This document shows, piece by piece, positions 7,931 to 15,567 of a stretch of DNA of 51,428 nt. The position numbers and the translations under genes were made by a program. The stretch is from the NCBI GenBank assembly GCA_029259655.1, contig JAJDET010000145.1, positions 1-51,428 of the forward strand, in the 5' to 3' direction. This stretch comes from Planctomycetota bacterium. Its GTDB lineage: Bacteria; Planctomycetota; UBA1135; GCA-002686595. Numbering within the stretch: the first letter of the stretch is position 1; every line of letters starts with the position of its first letter. Under the pieces are notes generated by a model that had not been told where the DNA came from, did not search any database, and saw nothing but the letters and a program-made list of their open reading frames with translations.

Positions 7931-9249
7931 AGCTGCTCGTCGTCTCGAACGGCTTCCCCCCGCGCGGGCAGTGGGGGACGGAGTTCTACACCCACGAGCT
8001 CGTCCGCGGACTGCGCTCGCGGGGCATCGACGTGGCCGTGATGCACCCGGAGCGCGAAGGGTTCGAGCCGCGCTACACGCTCGAGCGCACGAAGGGGGCG
8101 GGAGATGTTCCGGTCTTCCTGCTCCACAACGAGGGGGACCCGGAGAAGGCCTTCGCCGAGAGCTTCATGGACTTTCGCGTGGAGGACGTGTTCCGGACCG
8201 TCGTGCGCGAGTTTCAGCCGGACGTCGTGCACTTCACCTATCTCCTGTGGGGGCTGTCGGTTCGCATGCCGATCGTCTGCGCGCAGGAGAAGATCCCGTC
8301 GATCGTCACGCTGACCGACTACAGCCTGGCTTGCCACCGCGGCCAGATGTTCGACTGGCGCATGCAGCGCTGCTTCGGCCCGCACCCGGCGGAGGTCTGC
8401 GCGCGCTGCATCCGCGAGCCGGGCCGGTGGGACGGGAGCAGCTCGGAGATCGCCGCCAAGCGAGTCGCCGTTCGCACGCTCGCCGGGCTGGGCGGGTTGG
8501 GAAAGGTCGTGATGCCCGAGGATCTCGAGGTGCGCGCCAAGATCGTCCGCGAGGCAATCCTCTCCGCCGAGCACCTGATCGCCCCGACTCGCGTCGTCGC
8601 CGAGGCCTTCCAGCAGCTCGGCGCGCCGCCGGACCGCATGACTCAGCTCTGCTACGGCCTGGATCCCGCGACGCTGGTTCAGGCCCGCGAGGAGCCGGAT
8701 TCGAAGACGACGCGCTTCGGGTTCCTCGGACAGTTCACGCCGCACAAGGGGCTCGCGACACTGCTCTCCGCGGTCGAGATCATGCAGCGCCGGCTGCCCG
8801 AGTCCGTCGAGCCCTGGGAGGTCCTGCTCTACGGCCGGCCGACCGGCGGCAGGCACCGCGAGTACGCGAAGACCCTGTTCTCGAAGGACCGCGGACCGCG
8901 CGTCGTCGTCGAGGAGCCCTTCTCGCCCCTCGAGTGCGGCGCGATCCTGAAGACGCTCAACGCAGTCGTGGTGCCTTCGGAGTGGGACGAGAACGCACCG
9001 CTCACGGTGCTCCAGGCGCGGGCCGCCGGAGTACCGGTCCTGGCGAGCGACGTTCCGGGGATCCGGGAGATCCTGGACGAGCGGCTGCACGGCCGGCTCC
9101 TCCCCGTGGGCGACGCCGAGGCGCTCGCGAACGCCATGCGCGAGGTCATCCTCAAGAAGGTGGGGCGCACCGGCCACTACGACTTGCCCGTGAGCCTCGA
9201 CGAGCACCTGGACAAGATCCAGAAGATCTACGAAGAGGCCACTCGGTGA
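7927..9249 (+). CDS. Glycosyltransferase family 4 with Cys cluster
   Basis: 440 residues from GTG 7927, overlapping the upstream stop by 4 bases. GT-B fold: MKLLVVSNGFPPRGQWGTE at the N-terminus, donor-binding domain with RFGFLGQFTPHKG and the GT4 loop VVPSEWDENAPLTVLQARAAG, and a final VGDAEALANAM helix. An insertion after the DYS motif carries four cysteines, C136, C149, C158 and C161 (spacing x12, x8, x2), resembling a metal-binding knuckle; the next enzyme has almost the same arrangement. Cytoplasmic, nucleotide-sugar dependent. Specificity is unknown. Confidence 0.85.
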   Translation: MKLLVVSNGFPPRGQWGTEFYTHELVRGLRSRGIDVAVMHPEREGFEPRYTLERTKGAGDVPVFLLHNEGDPEKAFAESFMDFRVEDVFRTVVREFQPDVVHFTYLLWGLSVRMPIVCAQEKIPSIVTLTDYSLACHRGQMFDWRMQRCFGPHPAEVCARCIREPGRWDGSSSEIAAKRVAVRTLAGLGGLGKVVMPEDLEVRAKIVREAILSAEHLIAPTRVVAEAFQQLGAPPDRMTQLCYGLDPATLVQAREEPDSKTTRFGFLGQFTPHKGLATLLSAVEIMQRRLPESVEPWEVLLYGRPTGGRHREYAKTLFSKDRGPRVVVEEPFSPLECGAILKTLNAVVVPSEWDENAPLTVLQARAAGVPVLASDVPGIREILDERLHGRLLPVGDAEALANAMREVILKKVGRTGHYDLPVSLDEHLDKIQKIYEEATR

Positions 9250-10688
9250 CCGGATCGCTCGCCGACGCCGACGAGGCGAAGGCGGCCGGACTGGACGTCG
9301 GCTTCGTGTGCGCGGGCTGGCCGCCGGACGTCGGGGGCGTCGAGAGCCACGTGCGCGACCTCGCTCGAGCGCTCGGGACGCGCGGCCATCGCGCGCACGT
9401 CCTGTGTCTCGACACGCGGCCCGAGCTCCAGCCGTTCAAGACCGAGACCGCGGTCGTGGACGGCGTCGAAGTGCGGCGCATGGCCTACGCCTACGGTGAT
9501 CACGACCGACTCGCGCGCGTCGTCAGTCATTCCGCCGCCGAGGACGTCGTCACCGCCTGGATGGCCGAGACTCCCTGCGACCTGATCCACGTCCACCACC
9601 TGACCGGCTTCGGGATGGGAGCTCTCGCGGCGATCCACGACGTGGGTGCGCCGCTGGTGATGACGCTCCACGACTACTGGCCCCTGTGCCCGCGCGGGCA
9701 GATGCTGCGGAACGACGGGTTCGTTTGCGCGACCCCCGAGCCCGACGCCTGCGCCGCATGTCTCCTGGCGACCTGGCCGCACCTGATGCCCTCGGCCACC
9801 GGCGTTCCGTCGGGACCGCGAGGCGAACAGGTTTCCGACGATCGGGCGGCCGCTGCGGCGCGGACCGCGTTCGCGCTCGAGATGCTCGAGCTCCCGGCCC
9901 GACTCTTCACGCCTTCGGAGGCAGCGCGAGACGTCTACGTCGCGGCCGGGGTCGCGCGGGAGCGGATCTCCGTGTGCGAGAACGGGGTCGACGTCGGTGC
10001 TCTCGCGACCGAGGTCGCCGAACGCCGCGGCGAGCGCGAGAGCGGAGTGGTCCGGCTGGGCGTTCTCGGGAGCGTGCTCCCGAGCAAGGGTGTGCTCGAG
10101 CTCGCGCGGGCCTGGGCTCGCGCCGATGCGCCGGGCCTCGCGCTCGAGGTCCACGGCAACCTGCCGGACTATCACGGCGACGATTCCTACGTGCGCGCGC
10201 TCCGCGCGCTCGCCGAGGAGCACTCCGGGCTCTCCGTGCATGGTCCCTACGCGCACGACGACTTGCCGGCGATCCTGGCGCGACTCGACGGAGTCGCGGC
10301 GCCCTCCCGCTGGGAGGAGGTCTTCGGACTCACGGTTCGCGAGGCGCGCGCGGCGGGGCTCCCGGTGCTGGTCTCGGACGCCGGCGGTCTCCCCGCCGTC
10401 GTCGCCGACGGAGCGGCCGGGCTGGTCGTCGCACGCGACGACGAGGACGCCTGGGTCGCGGCCCTCGAGCGTTTCGCCCGCGATGCCGAGTCCCGCGACC
10501 GCTGGTCTCGGGCCGAGACGCCGGTCAGGAGTGCGCGCGAGATGATGCTCGAGCTCGAGCGCGCCTACGTGGAGGTCCTCGTCGAGGCGACCGGCCATGC
10601 TCCGGCGCTCGTACACGAGATCGAGGAGGCCCGGCGACCGGAGCCGGCGAGGCGGGGCTTCCTCGCGCGGTTCCTCGGACGCGGCTGA
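9246..10688 (+). CDS. Glycosyltransferase family 4 with Cys cluster
   Basis: 480 residues from GTG 9246, coupled to the previous gene by a 4-base overlap; the frame is open far upstream but the conserved N-terminus (VGFVCAGWPPDVGGVESHVRDLA) begins only here. GT4 features are LIHVHHLTGFGMG, VMTLHDYWPLCPRG, LGVLGSVLPSKG and PSRWEEVFGLTVREARAAG. Four cysteines at 148, 161, 169 and 172 (x12, x7, x2) match the cluster in the preceding enzyme. The C-terminal ~40 residues are a basic, proline/arginine-containing tail. Last gene of the run; it ends 5 bp from the convergent thrC. Confidence 0.85.
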   Translation: MTGSLADADEAKAAGLDVGFVCAGWPPDVGGVESHVRDLARALGTRGHRAHVLCLDTRPELQPFKTETAVVDGVEVRRMAYAYGDHDRLARVVSHSAAEDVVTAWMAETPCDLIHVHHLTGFGMGALAAIHDVGAPLVMTLHDYWPLCPRGQMLRNDGFVCATPEPDACAACLLATWPHLMPSATGVPSGPRGEQVSDDRAAAAARTAFALEMLELPARLFTPSEAARDVYVAAGVARERISVCENGVDVGALATEVAERRGERESGVVRLGVLGSVLPSKGVLELARAWARADAPGLALEVHGNLPDYHGDDSYVRALRALAEEHSGLSVHGPYAHDDLPAILARLDGVAAPSRWEEVFGLTVREARAAGLPVLVSDAGGLPAVVADGAAGLVVARDDEDAWVAALERFARDAESRDRWSRAETPVRSAREMMLELERAYVEVLVEATGHAPALVHEIEEARRPEPARRGFLARFLGRG

Positions 10689-10693
10689 GCCCC

Positions 10694-11914
10694 TCAACCG
10701 AGCGCCTGTCGCAGGGCCTCGGGCGTGGCCTCCACGACGAGCGGGGTTCCCACGGGGGCTCCGGTGTCCTTGAGGAGGTGTCCCGTGAGCACGCACGCGA
10801 CACGCTCTCCGTCGCCGATCACTCCGCGTCGGCGGAGCTCGCGAGCACCGGCGATCGCGGCACAGCTCGCCGGCTCGGCCCCCAGTCCGGCGCCGTCGAC
10901 GGCTCGCTTCGCCTGGAGGATGTCTTCGTCGGATACGGCGATCGCCACGCCGTCCGTGACCCGGAGGCTCCGCACGGCGCGTGCATAGGAGACGGGGTTT
11001 CCGATCCGGATCGCGCTGGCGACGGTCTGCGGGTCGGGATCGGGTACGAGCTCGGCGAACTTCCCGGCGAAGGCGCGCGCGAAAGGCGAGGCGCCCTCGG
11101 CCTGCACGGCGGCGAGGCGTGGGAGCCGGGTGACGAGTCCGAGCTCGCGCAGCTCCGCGAGCGCCTTCCCGAAGGCCGAGGTGTTCCCGAGGTTCCCGGC
11201 CGGGAACACGATCCAGTCGGGCGGTGACCAGTCGAGCTCCTCGAGGATCTCGTAGACGATCGACTTCTGACCCTCGATGCGGAACGGGTTGATGGAGTTC
11301 AGGAGCACGAGGTCCTTGCCTTCCTGAGCGTCCTCGACCAGCCGCATCGCGTCGTCGAAGTTCCCGCGCACGCGCACGACGCGGGCGCCGTGTGCGGCGG
11401 CCTGAGCCAGCTTGCTCTCGGCCGTGGCGCCCTCGGGTACGAGCACGAACGCCTCGAGCCCCGCGCGCGCGGCGTAGGCCGAGAGGCTGGCGGCCGTGTT
11501 GCCCGTCGAGGCGCAGGCGACGCGTCTCGCCCCGCGCGCCACGGCGCGACTCATCGCCACGGTCATGCCGCGGTCCTTGAAGGACCCCGTCGGATTCCAG
11601 CCCTCGTGCTTCACGCGGAGCTCTCCGATCCCCGTGAATGCGTCCAGCGCAGCCGAGAGGAGGAGCGGCGTGTTCCCCTCCCCCAGGGTCACGACGTGCT
11701 CGGCAGGGAGCCCGTGGTCGATCAGCTCGCGAAACCGCCAGACTCCGCTCCGATCGAGCGGCGCGGACGAGACCCGCCGCGCCCGGAGCTCGTCCGGCTC
11801 TATCCGTGTCCGGAACCCGTGCGAGACCTCGAGCAGGTCCCCGCATTCACAGCGAAACCGAACCGCGTCCGCCGGTGCCTGGAGTCCACACGTCGGGCAG
11901 CGCAGGACCGCCAT
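10694..11914 (-). CDS. thrC: Threonine synthase
   Basis: 406 residues, fold-type II PLP enzyme converting O-phosphohomoserine to threonine. It opens with a rubredoxin-like zinc ribbon (C6-x2-C9 and C22-x-C24), common in this threonine synthase subclass. The PLP-binding lysine is K113 in GSFKDRGM, and the phosphate/cofactor loop is S136-T-G-N-T (ASTGNTAASLSAYAARAG). VLVPEGATAESKLAQA and FPAGNLGNTSAFGKAL are further family signatures. The ATG is preceded at 6 bases by TATGCT on the same strand. It is a stand-alone gene, convergent with the glycosyltransferase run. Confidence 0.93.
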   Translation of the reverse strand: MAVLRCPTCGLQAPADAVRFRCECGDLLEVSHGFRTRIEPDELRARRVSSAPLDRSGVWRFRELIDHGLPAEHVVTLGEGNTPLLLSAALDAFTGIGELRVKHEGWNPTGSFKDRGMTVAMSRAVARGARRVACASTGNTAASLSAYAARAGLEAFVLVPEGATAESKLAQAAAHGARVVRVRGNFDDAMRLVEDAQEGKDLVLLNSINPFRIEGQKSIVYEILEELDWSPPDWIVFPAGNLGNTSAFGKALAELRELGLVTRLPRLAAVQAEGASPFARAFAGKFAELVPDPDPQTVASAIRIGNPVSYARAVRSLRVTDGVAIAVSDEDILQAKRAVDGAGLGAEPASCAAIAGARELRRRGVIGDGERVACVLTGHLLKDTGAPVGTPLVVEATPEALRQALG

Positions 11915-11920
11915 CGCCCG

Positions 11921-11926
11921 AGCATA
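11921..11926 (-). promoter_or_regulatory. -10-like box TATGCT before thrC
   Basis: On the minus strand TATGCT ends 6 bases before the thrC ATG. If it is the -10 element, transcription would begin at or within a base of the start codon, giving a leaderless message. A -35 match is not convincing. Confidence 0.4.
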
Positions 11927-11970
11927 ACCTACACGTGGCCCGACAACTGCCCCTCACCCCGCGTACCCAG

Positions 11971-12048
11971 CGATGCCGAAGGCATCGCCCGGCGCGGAGT
12001 CGCGCCGTGCGCCGCAGGCATTCTTGGCGCGCGCTGATGCGCGCCAAG
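11971..12048. repeat. Cluster of three perfect hairpins
   Basis: Three consecutive inverted repeats: CGATGCC-GAA-GGCATCG (11971-11987), GGCGCG-GAGT-CGCGCC (11991-12006) and CTTGGCGCGC-GCTGAT-GCGCGCCAAG (12023-12048). They lie between the thrC promoter side and the first 202-bp element. They could be REP-like extragenic palindromes, or the last one a terminator for the minus-strand gene ending at 12251, although no T-tract follows. Confidence 0.6.
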
Positions 12049-12052
12049 TCAC

Positions 12053-12254
12053 CTAGCCCGGACTATTCATGACCACGCGGACCGAACACCACGAACGGCC
12101 GGCTTCGCCGGCCTTTCGGCCCCTGCCGGCACTTTTCACGCACCGGCGTCCTCGACGACCCGTCGAGGTCGCCTGCGGGGCCGGCACGCGCAAAGTACCG
12201 GCAGGAACCGAATCGAGGCGTTCTGCCTCACGGCTCATGAATAGTCCGGGCTAG
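12053..12254. mobile_element. 202-bp terminal-inverted-repeat element, copy 1 (MITE-like)
   Basis: The element is bounded by CTAGCCCGGACTATTCATGA (12053-12072) and its exact reverse complement (12235-12254), a perfect 20-bp terminal inverted repeat. CTAG at both ends may be a 4-bp target duplication. Internally it has GGCCGGC-TTC-GCCGGCC (12097-12113), CCTCGACG-ACC-CGTCGAGG (12150-12168) and a long-range pair CCTGCCGG/CCGGCAGG (12122-12129, 12198-12205). A second copy at 15004-15206 is about 93% identical by eye. No transposase lies inside, so it would be non-autonomous. The right end supplies the TAG stop of the DUF2959 gene. The end sequences remind me of IS1380-type ends, but this is from memory and unverified. 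Confidence 0.8.
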
Positions 12255-12892
12255 TAATCCACGAGCTCGGCGAAGTCGCGGGTCTCGATGATCGCGGTCT
12301 GGAGCTGGGTGCGGGCCTTCTCGACGAAGCCCTGCATCTCCTCTTCCTCTTCTTGCAGCGACGCCAGCGTGTTTCGGTGCAGGTTGAGCTTCAGGTACAC
12401 GACGTGGTCGTTGAAACGCGTGAGGGTGGGGTCGAGCTCGGACTCCACGGCCCGCATCGTCCTCACGAGCTCGGCGTAGTTGCGCTGCACCATGCCGTAG
12501 TTGCCCAGGCTGGACCGGCGCAGCTCGGGATCGATGATCTCGCCCGAGCGTTCCTTCCACTCGTCGAAGTAGAGCTGCGCGACCTCGTGCAGGTCCTCGA
12601 TGCGCGTGTGGAAAGCCCTCGCGGCGCTCTCCGACTGCGCGCAGGCGCGCGAGAAGTTCTTGTGTGCAAGAACGAGATCTCCGCCCTCCATGTGGATCGT
12701 CTCGGCGTAGATCGCGGCCATGCCGTCGACCTTCTCGGCGAGCCGGTTCAGGGACTCGCCCAGCTCCGCCGTGCGATCGACCATGATGTCGCGCTTGTCG
12801 ACGCCGAAGCGCTCGAGCGTCGAGTAGTAGACCGCCTGGCACGAGCCGAGGAGGAGGGGGAGGAGAATCAGCGAGCGGGCGAGGAGAGACAT
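12251..12892 (-). CDS. DUF2959-family lipoprotein
   Basis: 213 residues from the ATG at 12892, chosen over an upstream in-frame start (12982) because it gives a clean lipoprotein signal, MSLLARSLILLPLLLGSC, with lipidated Cys18. The mature protein is almost entirely helical and charged, with phrases such as YYSTLERFGVDKRDIMVDRT and a run LQEEEEEMQGFVEKA, consistent with DUF2959 and a coiled-coil shape. No enzymatic motif is visible. It is probably membrane-anchored in the periplasm. The stop codon TAG is formed by the terminal CTAG of the 202-bp element, so insertion of the element may have trimmed or changed the original C-terminus. Confidence 0.75.
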   Translation of the reverse strand: MSLLARSLILLPLLLGSCQAVYYSTLERFGVDKRDIMVDRTAELGESLNRLAEKVDGMAAIYAETIHMEGGDLVLAHKNFSRACAQSESAARAFHTRIEDLHEVAQLYFDEWKERSGEIIDPELRRSSLGNYGMVQRNYAELVRTMRAVESELDPTLTRFNDHVVYLKLNLHRNTLASLQEEEEEMQGFVEKARTQLQTAIIETRDFAELVDY

Positions 12893-12972
12893 GAAGATTC
12901 TTTGGCTCGGGGTGGGCGGTGTGGCGAAGACCCGAGCCTTCATCGGTCGAGAGGTGCGTGCGCCTTGACGCG

Positions 12973-12986
12973 TCCCTTGCAAGGGA
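12973..12986. repeat. 14-bp perfect palindrome
   Basis: TCCCTTGCAAGGGA lies in the 148-bp gap between the DUF2959 gene start and the end of the minus-strand glycosyltransferase. It could be an operator or a terminator core for the upstream gene; nothing else in this gap is recognisable. Confidence 0.35.
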
Positions 12987-13040
12987 AAGAGTTTCCCGAG
13001 GATTCGGGCGTCGCCGAACGGCTTGCCGTCGGACGAGCTC

Positions 13041-14219
13041 CTAGCCGGCCTGGGAAGAGCCTGCGGCCGGGGTGCCGGCTGCGACGCGCTCCCAGAACTC
13101 GCCGACGCCCTGGGCCAGGACCTCCCAGGTGTAGGCCTCGCGGACTCGCTCGCGTCCGCGCTCGGCCATCGCGACGGCGGCCTCGGGGTCTCCGAGCAAC
13201 TCGAGGATGCTCTCCACCAGCTCGGCGTCGCCGTCCACGAGGCGCAGGTGCTCGCGGTCGTCGAGGTCGAGGCCCTCCGCGCCGATGCGGGTCGAGACGA
13301 CCGGGCAGCCCATGGCCAGGGCCTCCACGATCTTCAGCCGTGTCCCGCCTCCGATGCGCAGCGGCACGACCAGCAGCGCCGCGCCCTCGAGGTACGGGCG
13401 GACGTCGCGGACGCTCCCGATCACGTTCACCTCGTGACCGTGGAGCGCGTGGATGGCTCGGTTCGCATCGCCCCCGACGATGTCGAAGACCACGCTGGGG
13501 TGGGCTTCGCGCAGCTTCGGGAAGACCCGCATGAAGCGCTCGATCGCATCCACGTTCGGGCCGTAGGACAGCGTGCCCAGGAACAGGATCCGGTTCCTCG
13601 TCCGCAGCGCGGGCGGGTCGCTCGGCTTGAAGTACTCGGGATCGAAGCCGCTGGGTGCGACGCAGAAGTCGAGCTCGCCGTAGCGCTTGCGGAGGATCTC
13701 GGCGTCGTGCTCGCCGCACACCAGGTGCGAGCGGAACCGGCGCGCGGACTCCGACTCGAGCCGCCGCAGCTTCCAGAGGTCGAACTGGCGGTGGAGTCCG
13801 CCGGAGAGGCTGCGGTAGAGCACGGTGTCGAGCTTGTGGTGGTGCTGGACGACCGGGACTCCGGGTGCCGCGGGCAACGTTCGCACGAGCAGGAGCTCGT
13901 CGAGGTGGACCAGGTCGAATTCGCCGCGCGCGAGATCCTGGGCCAGGGCCTCACGCAGGCTCGGCGAGTGGAACCAGCGCTCCAGCTTGGGTCGCGACCA
14001 GCGCATAACCGGACCGGGGGGGCTCCGCTCGAAGAGCTTGATGTCGGCGCAGCTGTTCGCGAGCAGTCGTTGACCTTCCCGTCCGACGCCCGGCTCCACC
14101 AGCGCACGGAGGTGGATCTCGTGCGTGCGCGAGAGAGCCCGGATCAGGTGGAAGGTGCGGATCTTCCCGCCCGAGTTGAGCGGCCACGGAAAGAAAGGGC
14201 AGACGAAGAGGACCTTCAT
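13041..14219 (-). CDS. Glycosyltransferase family 4
   Basis: 392 residues from the ATG at 14219, which overlaps the phosphatase stop as ATGA and starts the Rossmann strand MKVLFVCPFFPWPLNSGGKIRT. GT4 signatures: VVQHHHKLDT, ILFLGTLSYGPNVDAIERF, VIGSVRDVRPYLEGAALLV and VPLRIGGGTRLKIVEALAMG with the usual E in the donor site. The PLNSGGKIRTFHLIRAL and GGGTRLKI motifs resemble sugar transferases of the PEP-CTERM/EpsF or Stp1/HreP-like subgroup. It lacks the cysteine cluster seen in four other GT4 enzymes here. It is translationally coupled to the histidine phosphatase upstream. Confidence 0.83.
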   Translation of the reverse strand: MKVLFVCPFFPWPLNSGGKIRTFHLIRALSRTHEIHLRALVEPGVGREGQRLLANSCADIKLFERSPPGPVMRWSRPKLERWFHSPSLREALAQDLARGEFDLVHLDELLLVRTLPAAPGVPVVQHHHKLDTVLYRSLSGGLHRQFDLWKLRRLESESARRFRSHLVCGEHDAEILRKRYGELDFCVAPSGFDPEYFKPSDPPALRTRNRILFLGTLSYGPNVDAIERFMRVFPKLREAHPSVVFDIVGGDANRAIHALHGHEVNVIGSVRDVRPYLEGAALLVVPLRIGGGTRLKIVEALAMGCPVVSTRIGAEGLDLDDREHLRLVDGDAELVESILELLGDPEAAVAMAERGRERVREAYTWEVLAQGVGEFWERVAAGTPAAGSSQAG

Positions 14220-14926
14220 CCGGCGGTCGGAGCGGCCACGTTGGAACGGCGCAGGATCCAGCCGGAGACAGGCGGGGACTCGGTCTGCGGTCTGCCTTCG
14301 GGAGCGGCGGCGTCGGCCGGCGCGTCGAACAGGTGGACCGCGCGGCCCGGGTCGACGCGGAACGAGAAGGACGACGACGGAGGGATCCCGAGCGCGTGCG
14401 CGACGAGGACCCGGATGACGTTGTAGTGGGACACGAGGACGACCTCGGACCCCGCGGCGCGCCGGGCGGCATCCTCGAGCACGGGCCACGCACGCGCGAA
14501 GACGTCCTCGTCGCTCTCGCCGCCGTGCCCGCGCCAGGCCCATGGAGAGGCGTGAAAGAGGGCGACCTCGTCGGCGGGGAGCTCGTCGACGGTCCTTCCC
14601 TGCCACGACCCGCGGTGGATCTCGCGCAGGCCCTCCTCGACGCGCAGCGGAGCGTCGCTCGCCCCGGCGATCCCCCGGCCGAGCTCGAGGGCGCGCGACA
14701 GAGGCGAGCTCACGACCTCGGTCGGGTGGCGCCCGGCGAAGTCCCGCGCGAGCCGCTCCGTCTCCGCTCGCCCGTCCTCGGACAGCGGGACGTCCAGGTC
14801 TCCGTAGGCCCGGCCGCGCCATTCCGCGTGGACTTCCGCATGGCGGACGAGCCACACGTCCGTGGCCGTCGAGAGTCCCGCGTGAGGAGCGGAGGACTCG
14901 GCGTTCGAGGCCACCGACGGAGTCAT
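14216..14926 (-). CDS. Histidine phosphatase (phosphoglycerate-mutase-like)
   Basis: 236 residues of the branch-1 histidine phosphatase superfamily. The nucleophile is H29 in VRHAE, with R28, the conserved GDLDVPLSEDGRAE and SSPLSRALELG segments, acid E102 (GLREIHRGSWQG) and second histidine H167 (SHYNVIRVLVAHALG). This pattern fits cobalamin/alpha-ribazole phosphatase or phosphoglycerate mutase-like enzymes; the substrate cannot be read from sequence. The last ~40 residues are a Pro/Ala-rich extension. The first gene of a coupled pair with a GT4 enzyme, so it may dephosphorylate a sugar precursor. TAGCTT lies 6 bases before its ATG. Confidence 0.82.
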   Translation of the reverse strand: MTPSVASNAESSAPHAGLSTATDVWLVRHAEVHAEWRGRAYGDLDVPLSEDGRAETERLARDFAGRHPTEVVSSPLSRALELGRGIAGASDAPLRVEEGLREIHRGSWQGRTVDELPADEVALFHASPWAWRGHGGESDEDVFARAWPVLEDAARRAAGSEVVLVSHYNVIRVLVAHALGIPPSSSFSFRVDPGRAVHLFDAPADAAAPEGRPQTESPPVSGWILRRSNVAAPTAG

Positions 14927-14932
14927 GAACCC

Positions 14933-14938
14933 AAGCTA
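14933..14938 (-). promoter_or_regulatory. -10-like box TAGCTT before histidine phosphatase
   Basis: On the minus strand TAGCTT ends 6 bases before the ATG at 14926, the same geometry as for thrC and trxB. This suggests a leaderless start; no -35 is obvious. Confidence 0.35.
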
Positions 14939-15003
14939 CCACGCCTCGCTCCCGGACGACCCGAAGGCACGGGATTCCGGGTCGTCCCGCCGGGAGCTTC
15001 CGA

Positions 15004-15206
15004 CTAGCCCGGACAATTCATGACCACGCGGACCGAAAACCACGAACGCTCGGCTGCGCCGACCTTTCGGCCCCTGCCGGCACTTTCCCCGCACCGGCGT
15101 CCTCGACGACCTGTTCAAGGTCGCCTGCGGGGCCGGCACGCGCAAAGCGCCAGCAGGAACCGAATCGAGGCATTCTGCCTCACGGCTCATGAATAGTCCG
15201 GGCTAG
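15004..15206. mobile_element. 203-bp terminal-inverted-repeat element, copy 2 (MITE-like)
   Basis: Second copy, in the same orientation as the one at 12053-12254. The left end is CTAGCCCGGACAATTCATGA, with one mismatch to its right end at 15187-15206. Internal differences include a change in the first hairpin (GCTCGGC-TGC-GCCGACC) where one C-G pair becomes T-A, preserving pairing, although another pair is lost. A 1-base length change breaks any shared reading frame. The right end TAG plus the following bases make TAGATT (15204-15209), which could serve as a -10 box 44 bases before the ferredoxin gene. Confidence 0.8.
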
Positions 15207-15253
15207 ATTGTTCCGCCCGAAACCCCATCACTTCAGCGAAGAGGCCCCACCCC

Positions 15254-15535
15254 ATGCCCACCGTCACGTTCGTCGACCACGACAAGTCCTACGAGGTCGA
15301 AACCGGAAAGAGCTTCCTGGAGCTCTGCCAGGAAAACGACGCGCCCCACGCGTTCGGCTGCACCGTGGGGAGCTGTGGGACCTGCCGCCTCGTGATCCTC
15401 GAGGGGGCGGACAGCGTGGATGCGCCGACCGAGGACGAGCTGGAGACGGTGGAGATGTGCACCGACGTCGAGGGAGCCCGCCTCGGCTGCCAGCTCGTCG
15501 TCAAGGGCGACCTGGTTCTGCGCGCCGTCGACTGA
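15254..15535 (+). CDS. 2Fe-2S ferredoxin
   Basis: 93 residues, the usual size of a plant/bacterial [2Fe-2S] ferredoxin. Cluster ligands are C36-x4-C41-x2-C44 (FGCTVGSCGTC) and C79 (RLGCQL), in a beta-grasp fold with the PTVTFVDHDKSYEVETGKSFLELC opening strand-helix. It is a soluble electron carrier; the partner is unknown. It starts a co-directional series with prephenate dehydratase and citrate lyase genes, 32 bp upstream of the next start, but no functional link between them is evident. Confidence 0.9.
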   Translation: MPTVTFVDHDKSYEVETGKSFLELCQENDAPHAFGCTVGSCGTCRLVILEGADSVDAPTEDELETVEMCTDVEGARLGCQLVVKGDLVLRAVD

Positions 15536-15567
15536 GGCGGCGTCAAGGCGGCCATGCGGTCTCGCCG

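Noticed and set aside
12053..12238. A 61-residue reading frame inside each 202-bp element starting in the terminal repeat (MSREAE...)
   Set aside because: The two copies share the frame only for the first ~24 residues; a 1-base length difference shifts it afterwards, and differences are not biased to silent sites.
12893..12982. Longer N-terminus for the DUF2959 protein
   Set aside because: It would bury the lipoprotein signal peptide behind a 30-residue Arg/Pro-rich leader.
12053..15206. Composite transposon
   Set aside because: The flanking elements lack a transposase and the enclosed genes (DUF2959, GT4, phosphatase) look like normal chromosomal genes with two on a coupled unit; no outer target duplication is visible.
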